NCBI GenBank assembly: GCA_964621615.1
Contig: CAZUMW010000049.1
Coordinates: forward strand, 1-31,087
DNA: 31,087 bases
Direction of reading: 5' to 3'
DNA from: CAZUMW01 sp964621615
Lineage (GTDB): Bacteria > Desulfobacterota > WTBG01 > CAIYCZ01 > CAIRTM01
Shown: positions 15,405 through 22,346 of the stretch, one piece after another
Position numbering within the stretch: position 1 is the stretch's first letter
Layout: the number at the start of each line of letters is the position of its first letter
The notes under the pieces: generated by a model
Database searches by the model: none
Seen by the model: only the letters and a program-made list of their open reading frames with translations
What the model was told of the DNA's origin: nothing
Program-made: the position numbers and the translations under genes

Positions 15405-16826
15405 TCAGCGATAAAACGGAAGGGGGGTGATGTTGTGCTTGTCTATTTTTCTTCTGAGGGTGCTGTAGCTGATGCCCAGCCGGCGGGCGGCCTTTCGCCT
15501 GTTCCAATTGGCCTCGGTAAGAGCGGTGACAATTGCCTGTATTTCATTTTCCTCGAGCATGCCGGAGCTGTTCCGGGCTGATGCGGGATCTTTTTTCGGC
15601 TCTGACACAGCGGCTTCAAGCTCATCGACATCTTCATTCAACGCAAAGCGCTCAATAACGGCCTTCAGCTGCCGCACATTGCCCGGCCATGAATACGCGG
15701 CAAGCCTGGCCATCGTTGCAGACGGTATGTGTATGGTAGGCTTTGCGTATTTCATGCAGTGCTGGACAAGAAAATGTTTTACCAGAAGCGGAATATCCTC
15801 GCGTCTGTCGCGAAGCGGTGGCAGCACAATCGTGAACTGCTCCAGGCGGTAATACAGATCCGGACGAAAAGCGTGCTGCTGTATAAGCGTTTCCAGATCT
15901 GCATTGGTGGCTGATATTATTCGCACATCAACGGAAATGGTTTCATGCCCACCGAGCCGCACAAATTGTTTGTGCTCGATGACCTGGAGCAGCTTTGCCT
16001 GCACAAACGGCGGAATGGAGCCTATTTCATCCAGAAAAACCGTTCCCCCTGCAGCAAATTCAAAGCGGCCGGGCTTGCGCTTGACCGCACCGGTAAAAGA
16101 GCCCTTTTCATGGCCGAACATTTCCGATTCAATCAGGTTTTCAGAAATGGCCGGGCAGTTCACCTTGACATATTTCCCCTTGGGCGAGCGGCCTGACCAC
16201 TCGTGAATAAGCCGGGCAACAACATCTTTGCCCGTGCCGCTTTCACCGCGGATCAGCACCGACATGTCGGATGGCGCCACCTCGGCGATCAGGCGGCGGA
16301 CCCTGTTTATGGCCGCACTCTCACCGATAAAATCGGGCGAATCGGAAAGGTGCTTTTCAATGGCCTGCTTTGTTGCAATAACCTCATCACGAAGCCCATT
16401 TCGCTCCTTTTCAAGCTGCCGGATGAGCTCTCTGTTCTGCAGAACCAGATACCGCCGCTCGGCCGCCTGGCCGATGCGCCGCAGCAGGACCGACAATTCA
16501 ACCGGCTTGCACAAATAATCAAATACATTCTGATGGACCGCATCGATCGCCGTATCAAGTGAGGGCTGACCGGTGAAAACAATGATTTCGGTATCGGGAG
16601 AAACAGATTTAATATGCCTGATCACCTCCATTCCCGAAACAGAGGGAAGGTGCAGATCGACCAGCACCACGTCATATTGCCGGGATCCGATTAAATCAAA
16701 GGCTTTTTCCGCATCATTGGCGGCATCGGCATGCAGGCCCTCCCTGTCAAGAAATGACGTTACCATCTGCCGCATAAGCTCCTCATCCTCAATTACGAGC
16801 ACCGTACAGTTCTGCAGATTAACCAT
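15405..16826 (-). CDS. NtrC-family sigma-54-dependent response regulator
   Basis: A 473-residue regulator with three parts. The receiver (about 5-120) has the acidic pair EDE at 13-15, phospho-acceptor Asp57 in VLVDLHLP, and Lys107 in CKPVE. The AAA+ domain (about 165-400) has the Walker A motif GESGTGKD (194-201), a GSFTGA loop (242-247) that contacts sigma-54 (usually GAFTGA) and the Walker B motif GTVFLDEI (261-268). A Fis-type helix-turn-helix closes the protein (NWNRRKAARRLGISYSTL). When phosphorylated, such proteins form rings on enhancers and open sigma-54 promoters. Such a promoter and palindromes lie immediately downstream, pointing to the EPS operon as target. No sensor kinase is in the window. 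The ribosome site is weak. Confidence 0.93.
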   Translation of the reverse strand: MVNLQNCTVLVIEDEELMRQMVTSFLDREGLHADAANDAEKAFDLIGSRQYDVVLVDLHLPSVSGMEVIRHIKSVSPDTEIIVFTGQPSLDTAIDAVHQNVFDYLCKPVELSVLLRRIGQAAERRYLVLQNRELIRQLEKERNGLRDEVIATKQAIEKHLSDSPDFIGESAAINRVRRLIAEVAPSDMSVLIRGESGTGKDVVARLIHEWSGRSPKGKYVKVNCPAISENLIESEMFGHEKGSFTGAVKRKPGRFEFAAGGTVFLDEIGSIPPFVQAKLLQVIEHKQFVRLGGHETISVDVRIISATNADLETLIQQHAFRPDLYYRLEQFTIVLPPLRDRREDIPLLVKHFLVQHCMKYAKPTIHIPSATMARLAAYSWPGNVRQLKAVIERFALNEDVDELEAAVSEPKKDPASARNSSGMLEENEIQAIVTALTEANWNRRKAARRLGISYSTLRRKIDKHNITPLPFYR

Positions 16827-16960
16827 CGTTTATACCCGTGCGGCCTTTCTCTATCTTTATCGAAAAAACATACGTACCGAAGTCATAACCTGGGGCAAAG
16901 CCGCAGGCGTGATCGGAACCGTTTCGCGAATACTTCGCACGGCAGTGCGGAGGTAAGCGG

Positions 16961-17047
16961 AATGTATGTAAATAAATAAAAACAATTGCCGGGACACCCC
17001 CACGCAGCTTGCTGCGGGGGATGTCATTAATGGGCCGCTCTAAGCGG
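16961..17047. mobile_element. 87-base insert bounded by TAAGCGG duplication
   Basis: The segment is absent from the other copy of the repeat. TAAGCGG occurs just before it (16954-16960) and at its end (17041-17047). Inside is a C-rich hairpin (16997-17020: CCCCCACGCAGC, then GCTGCGGGGG) like other REP-type elements. Insertion with a 7-base duplication, or deletion between direct repeats in the other copy, would give the same picture. Confidence 0.5.
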
Positions 17048-17141
17048 CTGCAAAAAAACATAACTCAAAACAGTTGACAAACCGGGGCATTCTGCCCGTA
17101 CTGTCATCACCGCCCCGACTGCGTGGTATTGTACCATCGTT

Positions 17142-17231
17142 AAAAAATCTCCCCTAACCCCTCTTTTCCAAAGAGGGGAACAAGGTAGTCTCCTCCCTTT
17201 TATCGCAAAGGGAGGCCGGGAGGGATTTTTT
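17142..17231. repeat. Symmetric 90-base core, copy 1
   Basis: The core starts AAAAAATC and ends GATTTTTT, with two internal hairpins (CCCCTCTTTTCC/AAAGAGGGG and CTCCCTTTT/AAAGGGAG). It is identical base for base to 29529-29618. The A6/T6 ends and GC-rich stems would let it act as a terminator in either direction, here for the FG-GAP protein gene. Confidence 0.8.
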
Positions 17232-17331
17232 ATGCATTATCGCCGGACACGCTTCGCGTTGTCCGAGCCTGCGACTCCCTCAACCTATGGTCAGGATGCG
17301 CGTGCATATGCTGCAGCCGCTTTCAGACCGC

Positions 17332-19455
17332 TCACCTGCTTTTGAACATGGTGTGCATCATATTTTTAAGCATGCGGCGGAACAACACATTTCTGGCGGA
17401 AATGCCCTTAACGGCTGGCCAGCGTGCACCGCTTTGAAGCGTATCATCCATTGAGACAAGCTGCACCCGCATAATAGGCTCATACCGGTTTACCGCCCCG
17501 TCAAAGGCCTCTATCCATCCGTCGCCTCCCGGGCCCAGGCCGACTATTATTTCATCATTGAAGTCAAGATCGACGTTCCCGGCTGCGGGGCGCGTTTCAC
17601 CATAACTGTAGCTGTATTCATCCCAGCCTATCCGGATCCACTGCTTTTCGCTGATATCATCCGGCGTGTAATCATAGGCAACCAGCCTGCCGTCACCGCC
17701 TTCCCCCAGCCCGATGACGATCTCATCGCGCAGATCCACATCGATGTCTCCGCACGCCGGCCTGGTCTCGCCGTTCATGTCATTATACTCATCCCACACA
17801 ACCTTTCCCCACTCGAGCACGGCAAGATCATTATCAAGCACTTCAAACAGCCCGCCCTCGAGCCCGGAGATGCCCGCCACGGGACCAAGCCCGATAATGA
17901 TCTCATCGGCGCGGTCGAGATCGATATTGCCGCAGGCCGGGCGTGCTTCCCCGATGGCTTCCTCATACTCCGCCCACCCGGTTGTAATCCATGTCCTGTG
18001 CCTGAGCTCAGAGCCCTCAAAATCAAAAACTTCAATCTTTCCCGCCCCGCCGGTACCCAGGCCGATAAGAATCTCATCGCTTCCATCGGCATCTATGTCT
18101 CCGCACGCCGGCCATGATTCCCCATTCAGGGAATTGTATTCAGGCCAGCCGATGGTTCCCCAGAGCATGCAGGCATAGTTATCATCATACACGGCAAAGC
18201 GTCCGCCGGGAAGATCCGGCTCGCCGGCAACAGGCCCCAGACCCACGATGATTTCATCTTTATTGTCGCCGTCGATATCCCCGGATGCAATCCGGACCTC
18301 TCCGCTTGCCTCGTTATACTCCGGCCAGCTCACGTGTATCATAAACAGGGACGCAACATCTTTGCCGCTTAACGTAAGCGACTCATCCCGTGAACGCGCA
18401 TGCATGTGCTCTGTGACCACATTCTGCGCATCAAAAATCCTGATGGCACCTGACTCGTCCGTGCTCCCGCCCTGCCCCGCAAGAATCTGCTGCGTAAGAG
18501 CCGGAAAAGACCCCTCGTCAGCCGGGTCGGCATTCTGGCTCAGCTCAAGGCCGTCGGGGAAGCCGTCGTTGTCAGAGTCAAAATCACGTATATTGACCAG
18601 TCCGTCGCGGTCCGGATCATCATCGAACCTGGTGCCCCAGAACCCGAGCTCGTCACCGTCTGACAGACCGTCGTTATCGGTGTCAGCAAGAGCGGGATCT
18701 GTCCCATACACTGCTTCGAGATCATCTGCTATACCGTCGCCGTCCGCGTCAGCCTCCGCCTCTTCTTCTGAAACAGTCGTCGTTGCCGGTACGGTGGATG
18801 AGGTTGTAATCACCGCACTAGTTGTCGTGGTGAGCTGATATAGTGACGTTGTCGTGCCGCTGCATCCCCCGGAAGATGAACCTCCGGAGGATGAGCCGCT
18901 GCCCGAAGATGTTTCATCCTCGCCGGCGCTGCCTTCATCGGCTGCGACGGTTGTCGTGGAAGCAGGGGCAGAGCTTGTAACGGTTGTTGCCCCCGAGGGA
19001 ACGGTGCTTGTTGTTGTCTGCGCTGACGAGGTTGTCGATCCGCTGCCGAAAACGTAGGAAATCTGTTCCGACAGTGCACTGGTACTGTCCTCGGAAGCAT
19101 TGCGGGCCCTGAGCGAGAAAATATAGGTCCCCTCCGGCTCATGCGGCAGCGGATAGCCCGGGTCATCCGGGTGATTGAGCTGGCATGAGCAGGTTGTTGC
19201 CGTTTCGTTACATGCGTCATCGATTCCCACTTCCCTTGTGTTCCAGGAATCGTCCGAAACTTTTTTCCAGTAGAGAATATAATGGGTAACACCGTCTGAG
19301 GGGCTGTTTTTATCCCACGTAAGATGATACAGCGCATGTGCCTGCGAGACACCTGACAGCAAAAAGGCACACAACAGCACAGCGGAACGGAGCGCCCGCA
19401 GACGCCGTGCGCCGCGGGGGCGCGTGTGTTTCTTGTGTGCGGATGAACCCTTCAT
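17332..19455 (-). CDS. Secreted FG-GAP repeat protein with fibronectin-like and calcium-repeat domains
   Basis: A 707-residue exported protein. A basic N-terminus, hydrophobic core and SQAHA site (about residue 41) form the signal peptide. A fibronectin type III-like domain follows (LTWDKNSPSDGVTHYILYWK). A Thr/Ser/Gly-rich linker (about 140-240) leads to thrombospondin type 3 or EF-hand-like calcium repeats (ADADGDGIADDLEAVYG, DTDNDGLSDGDELGFWG, DSDNDGFPDGLEL). Then come five near-identical FG-GAP/VCBS-like repeats of about 58 residues, each with the core GDIDxDxxDEIIxGLG and a preceding WxEY. These are typical of a beta-propeller. Such proteins act at the cell surface in adhesion or matrix binding. 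The last 25 residues are basic and not a known sorting tag. It lies 94 bases after the Wzz-like gene. Confidence 0.9.
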   Translation of the reverse strand: MKGSSAHKKHTRPRGARRLRALRSAVLLCAFLLSGVSQAHALYHLTWDKNSPSDGVTHYILYWKKVSDDSWNTREVGIDDACNETATTCSCQLNHPDDPGYPLPHEPEGTYIFSLRARNASEDSTSALSEQISYVFGSGSTTSSAQTTTSTVPSGATTVTSSAPASTTTVAADEGSAGEDETSSGSGSSSGGSSSGGCSGTTTSLYQLTTTTSAVITTSSTVPATTTVSEEEAEADADGDGIADDLEAVYGTDPALADTDNDGLSDGDELGFWGTRFDDDPDRDGLVNIRDFDSDNDGFPDGLELSQNADPADEGSFPALTQQILAGQGGSTDESGAIRIFDAQNVVTEHMHARSRDESLTLSGKDVASLFMIHVSWPEYNEASGEVRIASGDIDGDNKDEIIVGLGPVAGEPDLPGGRFAVYDDNYACMLWGTIGWPEYNSLNGESWPACGDIDADGSDEILIGLGTGGAGKIEVFDFEGSELRHRTWITTGWAEYEEAIGEARPACGNIDLDRADEIIIGLGPVAGISGLEGGLFEVLDNDLAVLEWGKVVWDEYNDMNGETRPACGDIDVDLRDEIVIGLGEGGDGRLVAYDYTPDDISEKQWIRIGWDEYSYSYGETRPAAGNVDLDFNDEIIVGLGPGGDGWIEAFDGAVNRYEPIMRVQLVSMDDTLQSGARWPAVKGISARNVLFRRMLKNMMHTMFKSR

Positions 19456-19549
19456 GCTGCTGTTCGCTTTCTGAATTATCTGTTACTTATTGATATACAT
19501 TCCGATTGACTGCGCTCTGCCGCGCGGAGTATGCGAGAAGTGATCCCGC

Positions 19550-20329
19550 TCAATGCTCTGCACGATGCGGCAGCTTGTTAAGGTTCGGCAGCGATCCGAT
19601 TGCAGGCAGATCCAGATACCGCGCAGCCTGACGCTCAGACTTCAGCGAGGTGTCGGTGCTTTCTAGGATCGCAATCCACAGCAGGATAATCGCCAGCGTT
19701 ATGCCGAACAGCACCGCCGCGGGAACAATCCGACTGGTCCGGAAAACAGCTGTGTGCTCCGCAACAAGCGGCTTTGCGTGTAGGATCTCCACGTCTTCCC
19801 TGCCGCCTGCTGCCTGCTTCTGCTGGTGAACTCCTGCCTCGCCCTCCTGCATTCGCCTGCGCCTCATGCCGGCGGACACTTTTTTCATGAGCTTGCCGGA
19901 AAAGTAGCTCACTAAAATCCTGCCCTTTTCCCGCTCAGGCCCATGGTAGCGTACCCGTACGCGATCATCGCCGATTCCGGCGAGCGTCATATTTTTCTGC
20001 GCAGGATATACCGTTGAGCGAAGGGGTTCGGCCTGTGCATCAAAAGCCGTATCAGGATAGAGGATGGTGTGCAGCTCTTTTACAATAAAGCGCTCAAGAA
20101 AAAAATTCGCAGGATGCTCAACTATCTCAGAAAGCGGAACATAATCAACCGGACTGGTGGTTACAGCATATGCAGGGTCTTCCGGCACCGCGATATCCTG
20201 GTACACGGTAAAAACATCAGGCTCGGATGCCATGGCAAGAAGATAAATAAGCGGCGGCACAAGCGCCGGAAGAAGCCACAGCTTCATGGACATCACTTTC
20301 TGGGCGTACAGTCTGAGCATAAATATCAT
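19550..20329 (-). CDS. Short Wzz-like polysaccharide co-polymerase
   Basis: A 259-residue protein with two membrane segments, at about 16-33 and 201-222, and a soluble region between them, the layout of Wzz-type chain-length regulators. The tail after TM2 ends RYLDLPAIGSLPNL, which matches the end of the Wzz domain just before the kinase in Wzz-kinase fusions. The periplasmic part (about 160 residues) is shorter than usual and lacks obvious long coiled coils; its middle is Arg/Gln rich. The ATG at 20329 has GGTGA about 5 bases upstream. With the separate ATPase at 20789 it would make a two-piece counterpart of the fused protein at 11463. The identification rests on layout and the C-terminal motif. 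Confidence 0.65.
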   Translation of the reverse strand: MIFMLRLYAQKVMSMKLWLLPALVPPLIYLLAMASEPDVFTVYQDIAVPEDPAYAVTTSPVDYVPLSEIVEHPANFFLERFIVKELHTILYPDTAFDAQAEPLRSTVYPAQKNMTLAGIGDDRVRVRYHGPEREKGRILVSYFSGKLMKKVSAGMRRRRMQEGEAGVHQQKQAAGGREDVEILHAKPLVAEHTAVFRTSRIVPAAVLFGITLAIILLWIAILESTDTSLKSERQAARYLDLPAIGSLPNLNKLPHRAEH

Positions 20330-20379
20330 AGGTTCACCGTACCGTTTCTTTGTTAATGTTTATTTAATGACACATACCT

Positions 20380-20616
20380 CAAAGCAGTTGACAAACCGGG
20401 TGATGACGATTGGTGCTGAGCTGTTGACCCTGTTGTCATTGTCCGGCTCCGGAGGCTGTGTCGTAATTCAAATTGAGGGTAAAAAGCTGAATTTTTCGGA
20501 TAGGTCGAACACCTCAAAATCAAAAATAATTGATTGTAGACCAAATGTGAAAGCCTCTTTTTTTAACAATCAATTGCGACACAGCCTCTCCGTCCGGGCA
20601 ATCCAGCTATGTAGTG
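20380..20616 (+). repeat. Dispersed repeat family 2, interrupted copy
   Basis: CAAAGCAGTTGACAAACCGG (20380-20399) matches the repeat at 17069 and 29453. The sequence on both sides of the MITE, once joined, aligns with the reverse complement of 24644-24717: GGGTGATGACG, TGTCATTG, CCGTCCGGGCAATCC. The copy is therefore older than the insertion. Confidence 0.7.
20452..20588. mobile_element. MITE-like element, 137 bases, with TCCG target duplication
   Basis: Terminal inverted repeats of 17 bases (GAGGCTGTGTCGTAATT and the complement of AATTGCGACACAGCCTC) agree at 16 positions. TCCG directly flanks both ends (20448-20451 and 20589-20592), as expected for a 4-base target duplication. No transposase is encoded, so movement would need an enzyme from elsewhere. 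The parent insertion-sequence family is not assigned. An uninterrupted version of the target is at 24644-24717. Confidence 0.8.
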
Positions 20617-20788
20617 AACAGCACAATGCGGACAAAATCATTAGAATCCCGCATATGTCAAACTCTGTGAATCCCCGCGGCAGACCCGGGGATTTACCCA
20701 TCACTATTAACCAGTTTATTTCTCAAAAAAATCGATCTGCTGCGCTGCACCTCCCGGCAGGCGGCGCACACACACGGTCCGGCACCTA

Positions 20789-21418
20789 CTACTTATTGTT
20801 CATTACAACACCGATAAGATTCGCTCCTGCTGTTTCGAGCATAACCTTCGCCCGCTTTGTCTGCTGGCGCGGCGTCTCACGGCCCAGGACAACCAGAACA
20901 ACCCCGTCGGCCTTTCCGGCGATAACGACCGGGTCGATCATGTTGCGGTTTGTGGGAAATAATTTTGAGGTATCAAGAACGATGACATCATAGCGCTGAC
21001 GGGCCTGCGCAATCATAGTATCGACAAACTTTACAGGGTTTTCCCCGTCACCTTCGACACCGGAATGCTGAACCGCAGGAAGAATATCCAGGTGCTCGTG
21101 GCCGCTGTTGCGGGTTAAATCCTGAAGAGCGGCATCTCTGATATTTGTCCGGCGGTCCTCAGCGGGAAGGCCGAATGCCCTGTGCAATGCCGGAGCATAC
21201 CAGTTCAAATCCATGGCCAGGGTTCGCTTTCCGCCCTGCATGGCAGCAGCTGCCGCGAGCCCAGCTGTGATCGTTGTCTTTCCCTCGCCGCTTACAGCGC
21301 TCGTGCCCATAATGACAACCGGATCTTTTTTGAACGAGCTGTTTATTACCGTATAAATTCTTTTCATTTCGGCAATTTCTGTAAGACTCCGCAATTCAGG
21401 CGACCAGTTTTCTTTCAT
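20789..21418 (-). CDS. CpsD/CapB-like tyrosine autokinase ATPase
   Basis: A 209-residue P-loop protein of the BY-kinase/MinD-like fold. The Walker A motif GTSAVSGEGKTT is intact, with GEGKTT at 44-49. A' reads TLAMDLNWYAPALHRAFGL and Walker B IVLDTSKLF. The start LRSLTEIAEMKRIYTVINSSF fits the region where such kinases contact Wzz. The usual C-terminal tyrosine cluster is absent: the protein ends VMLETAGANLIGVVMNNK. It may therefore act as an ATPase that does not autophosphorylate its tail. It is encoded upstream of the short Wzz-like gene, with GGGGA about 10 bases before the ATG, and may also serve the fused Wzz at 11463, whose own P-loop lacks the lysine. Confidence 0.85.
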   Translation of the reverse strand: MKENWSPELRSLTEIAEMKRIYTVINSSFKKDPVVIMGTSAVSGEGKTTITAGLAAAAAMQGGKRTLAMDLNWYAPALHRAFGLPAEDRRTNIRDAALQDLTRNSGHEHLDILPAVQHSGVEGDGENPVKFVDTMIAQARQRYDVIVLDTSKLFPTNRNMIDPVVIAGKADGVVLVVLGRETPRQQTKRAKVMLETAGANLIGVVMNNK

Positions 21419-21734
21419 AAAACTATATTCCCCATGATTAACCCGTTAAGAACAAAAATGTCATTTTATATATTACTACATAGATTATAATACATTTTTT
21501 TGCAATACATTTCCTATCTATGTGAATTTTGCAATACCATTGCTTAAGATGATATCGGTTTTTCTAAAATTTAAATTATATATTTTACCTATATACCATA
21601 CTATTTCTACATATGAAAAGTATTATCCTATATCTTTCTGACGCATTAGTGCTGCGGAGTCAATTTTTATGTTTGCCAAAATCATTATTCTGCTATTATA
21701 TACGTATATACACACCGTACGATATAATACCGGA
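21419..21734. promoter_or_regulatory. AT-rich divergent promoter region
   Basis: The region separates the CpsD-like gene (minus) from the receiver protein (plus). A minus-strand TATAAT at 21489-21484 is a good -10 box without a clear -35, and a plus-strand TATAAT lies just before 21735. TTTTGCAATAC occurs twice, near 21500 and 21530. No sigma-54 match is seen. Confidence 0.35.
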
Positions 21735-22250
21735 ATGTATACACAGACAGCACTCGAGCCGCACATGAGACCACTGGCACACATTCTCGTTGTAGACGAC
21801 AACAGCGACATTCGCAGTATGCTCAAATCATTTCTTGCACATGAAAATTACAGCGTCCAGGTTGCCGGGGACGCAGAGCAGGCGCTGAAACTGTATGCAG
21901 AAAACAAATTCGATATTATTCTGTGTGACGTCATCATGCCCGGCATGAACGGCATCGAGCTTTTAAAGCACATCCGCTCCCGCGATCAGGAAACAGCGTT
22001 TGTGATGCTCAGCGGCTATCCGGACATAAATAAAGCCGTCGAGGCCATGCGTGAGGGGGCCTACGATTATGTAACAAAGCCGTTCAATCTTCAGGATGTA
22101 AAGCTGCGAATAGCGCGGGCTCTTGAAAACAAAACGCTTCATATGAGAATAAAATCGTTTCAGGGTATTTCCTGGGCATTTTTTCTCTCCATTCCGGTGT
22201 GGCTTATTCTCATCATAATAATTCTGTATTTATTGCGGCAGTCCTCCTGA
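21735..22250 (+). CDS. Receiver-domain protein with C-terminal membrane anchor
   Basis: A 171-residue protein from ATG 21735; starts at 21669 or 21765 are also possible, and none has a strong ribosome site. The CheY-like receiver spans about 15-135: acidic pair DD at 21-22, phospho-acceptor Asp65 in ILCDVIMPGMNG, Ser in MLSGYPD and Lys115 in VTKPF. Instead of an output domain, a short linker leads to one hydrophobic segment (about 147-168, ISWAFFLSIPVWLILIII). The receiver would face the cytoplasm, held at the inner membrane. Receivers with a single C-terminal anchor are uncommon. The output may be protein-protein contact at the membrane. It lies 96 bases before the Crp/Fnr gene and is a candidate partner of the EPS machinery, but no kinase is nearby. 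Confidence 0.85.
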   Translation: MYTQTALEPHMRPLAHILVVDDNSDIRSMLKSFLAHENYSVQVAGDAEQALKLYAENKFDIILCDVIMPGMNGIELLKHIRSRDQETAFVMLSGYPDINKAVEAMREGAYDYVTKPFNLQDVKLRIARALENKTLHMRIKSFQGISWAFFLSIPVWLILIIIILYLLRQSS

Positions 22251-22278
22251 GCGCAGCCCCCCGGCAGCACAAATAGTA

Positions 22279-22307
22279 TTGACAATGTGTATCTATAGGA
22301 TTATTAA
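22279..22307 (+). promoter_or_regulatory. Sigma-70-type promoter for the Crp/Fnr gene
   Basis: A consensus -35 TTGACA (22279-22284) and TATTAA (22302-22307) are separated by 17 bases. TGTGTATC occurs within the spacer and again near 22331, a possible operator pair. The promoter lies about 40 bases upstream of the ATG at 22347. Confidence 0.55.
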
Positions 22308-22346
22308 TAATTTATAAACAACGTTCATTGTGTATCGGAACAGCAC

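Larger units (their letters stand above)
16881..17280 (+). repeat. Dispersed repeat, copy 1 (long form)
   Basis: This copy aligns in the same orientation with 29355-29667. Both begin AGTCATAACC, share TTTCGCGAATACTTCGCACG, CAGTTGACAAACCGGGGCAT and a 90-base core, and end near GTCCGAGCCTGCGACT. Scattered substitutions mark the outer parts. This copy has an extra 87 bases at 16961-17047. Several internal hairpins are visible (CTTCGCACGGCAGTGCGGAG, CGGACACGCTTCGCGTTGTCCG). It encodes nothing recognisable. Confidence 0.85.
16827..17331. other. 505-base intergenic region made mostly of repeats
   Basis: There is no convincing gene here. The stretch between the FG-GAP protein and the sigma-54 regulator is occupied by dispersed-repeat copy 1 (16881-17280), with a secondary insert (16961-17047) and the symmetric 90-base core (17142-17231). 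An 80-codon frame across 16819-17061 only translates the repeats. Confidence 0.8.
20330..20788. other. 459-base intergenic region with nested repeats
   Basis: No gene on either strand is convincing; a plus-strand frame crossing the region translates repeat DNA. It contains a repeat-family copy split by a MITE-like element (20452-20588), an 8-base perfect inverted repeat (AATCCCCG 20670-20677 / CGGGGATT 20687-20694), and otherwise unremarkable AT-rich sequence. Confidence 0.75.

Noticed and set aside
15301..15407. CRISPR array
   Set aside because: Repeats are palindromic half-sites with irregular, short spacing, no unique spacers of even length, and no cas genes.
16819..17061. 80-codon minus-strand frame upstream of the sigma-54 regulator
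   Set aside because: It translates the dispersed repeat and its hairpin insert, has no ribosome site, and contains no protein-like pattern.
20670..20694. Hairpin downstream of the CpsD-like gene as its terminator
   Set aside because: The 8-base stem is perfect, but no T run follows it on the minus strand and it is about 95 bases past the stop, so the role is unsupported.
20286..20993. 235-codon plus-strand frame
   Set aside because: It crosses the MITE and repeat DNA and overlaps the ends of two well-supported genes on the other strand.
84..21418. Exosortase/PEP-CTERM system
   Set aside because: The ligase, ACP, Wzz-kinase and sigma-54 regulator recall such loci, but no exosortase is encoded and neither secreted protein has a PEP-CTERM tail.
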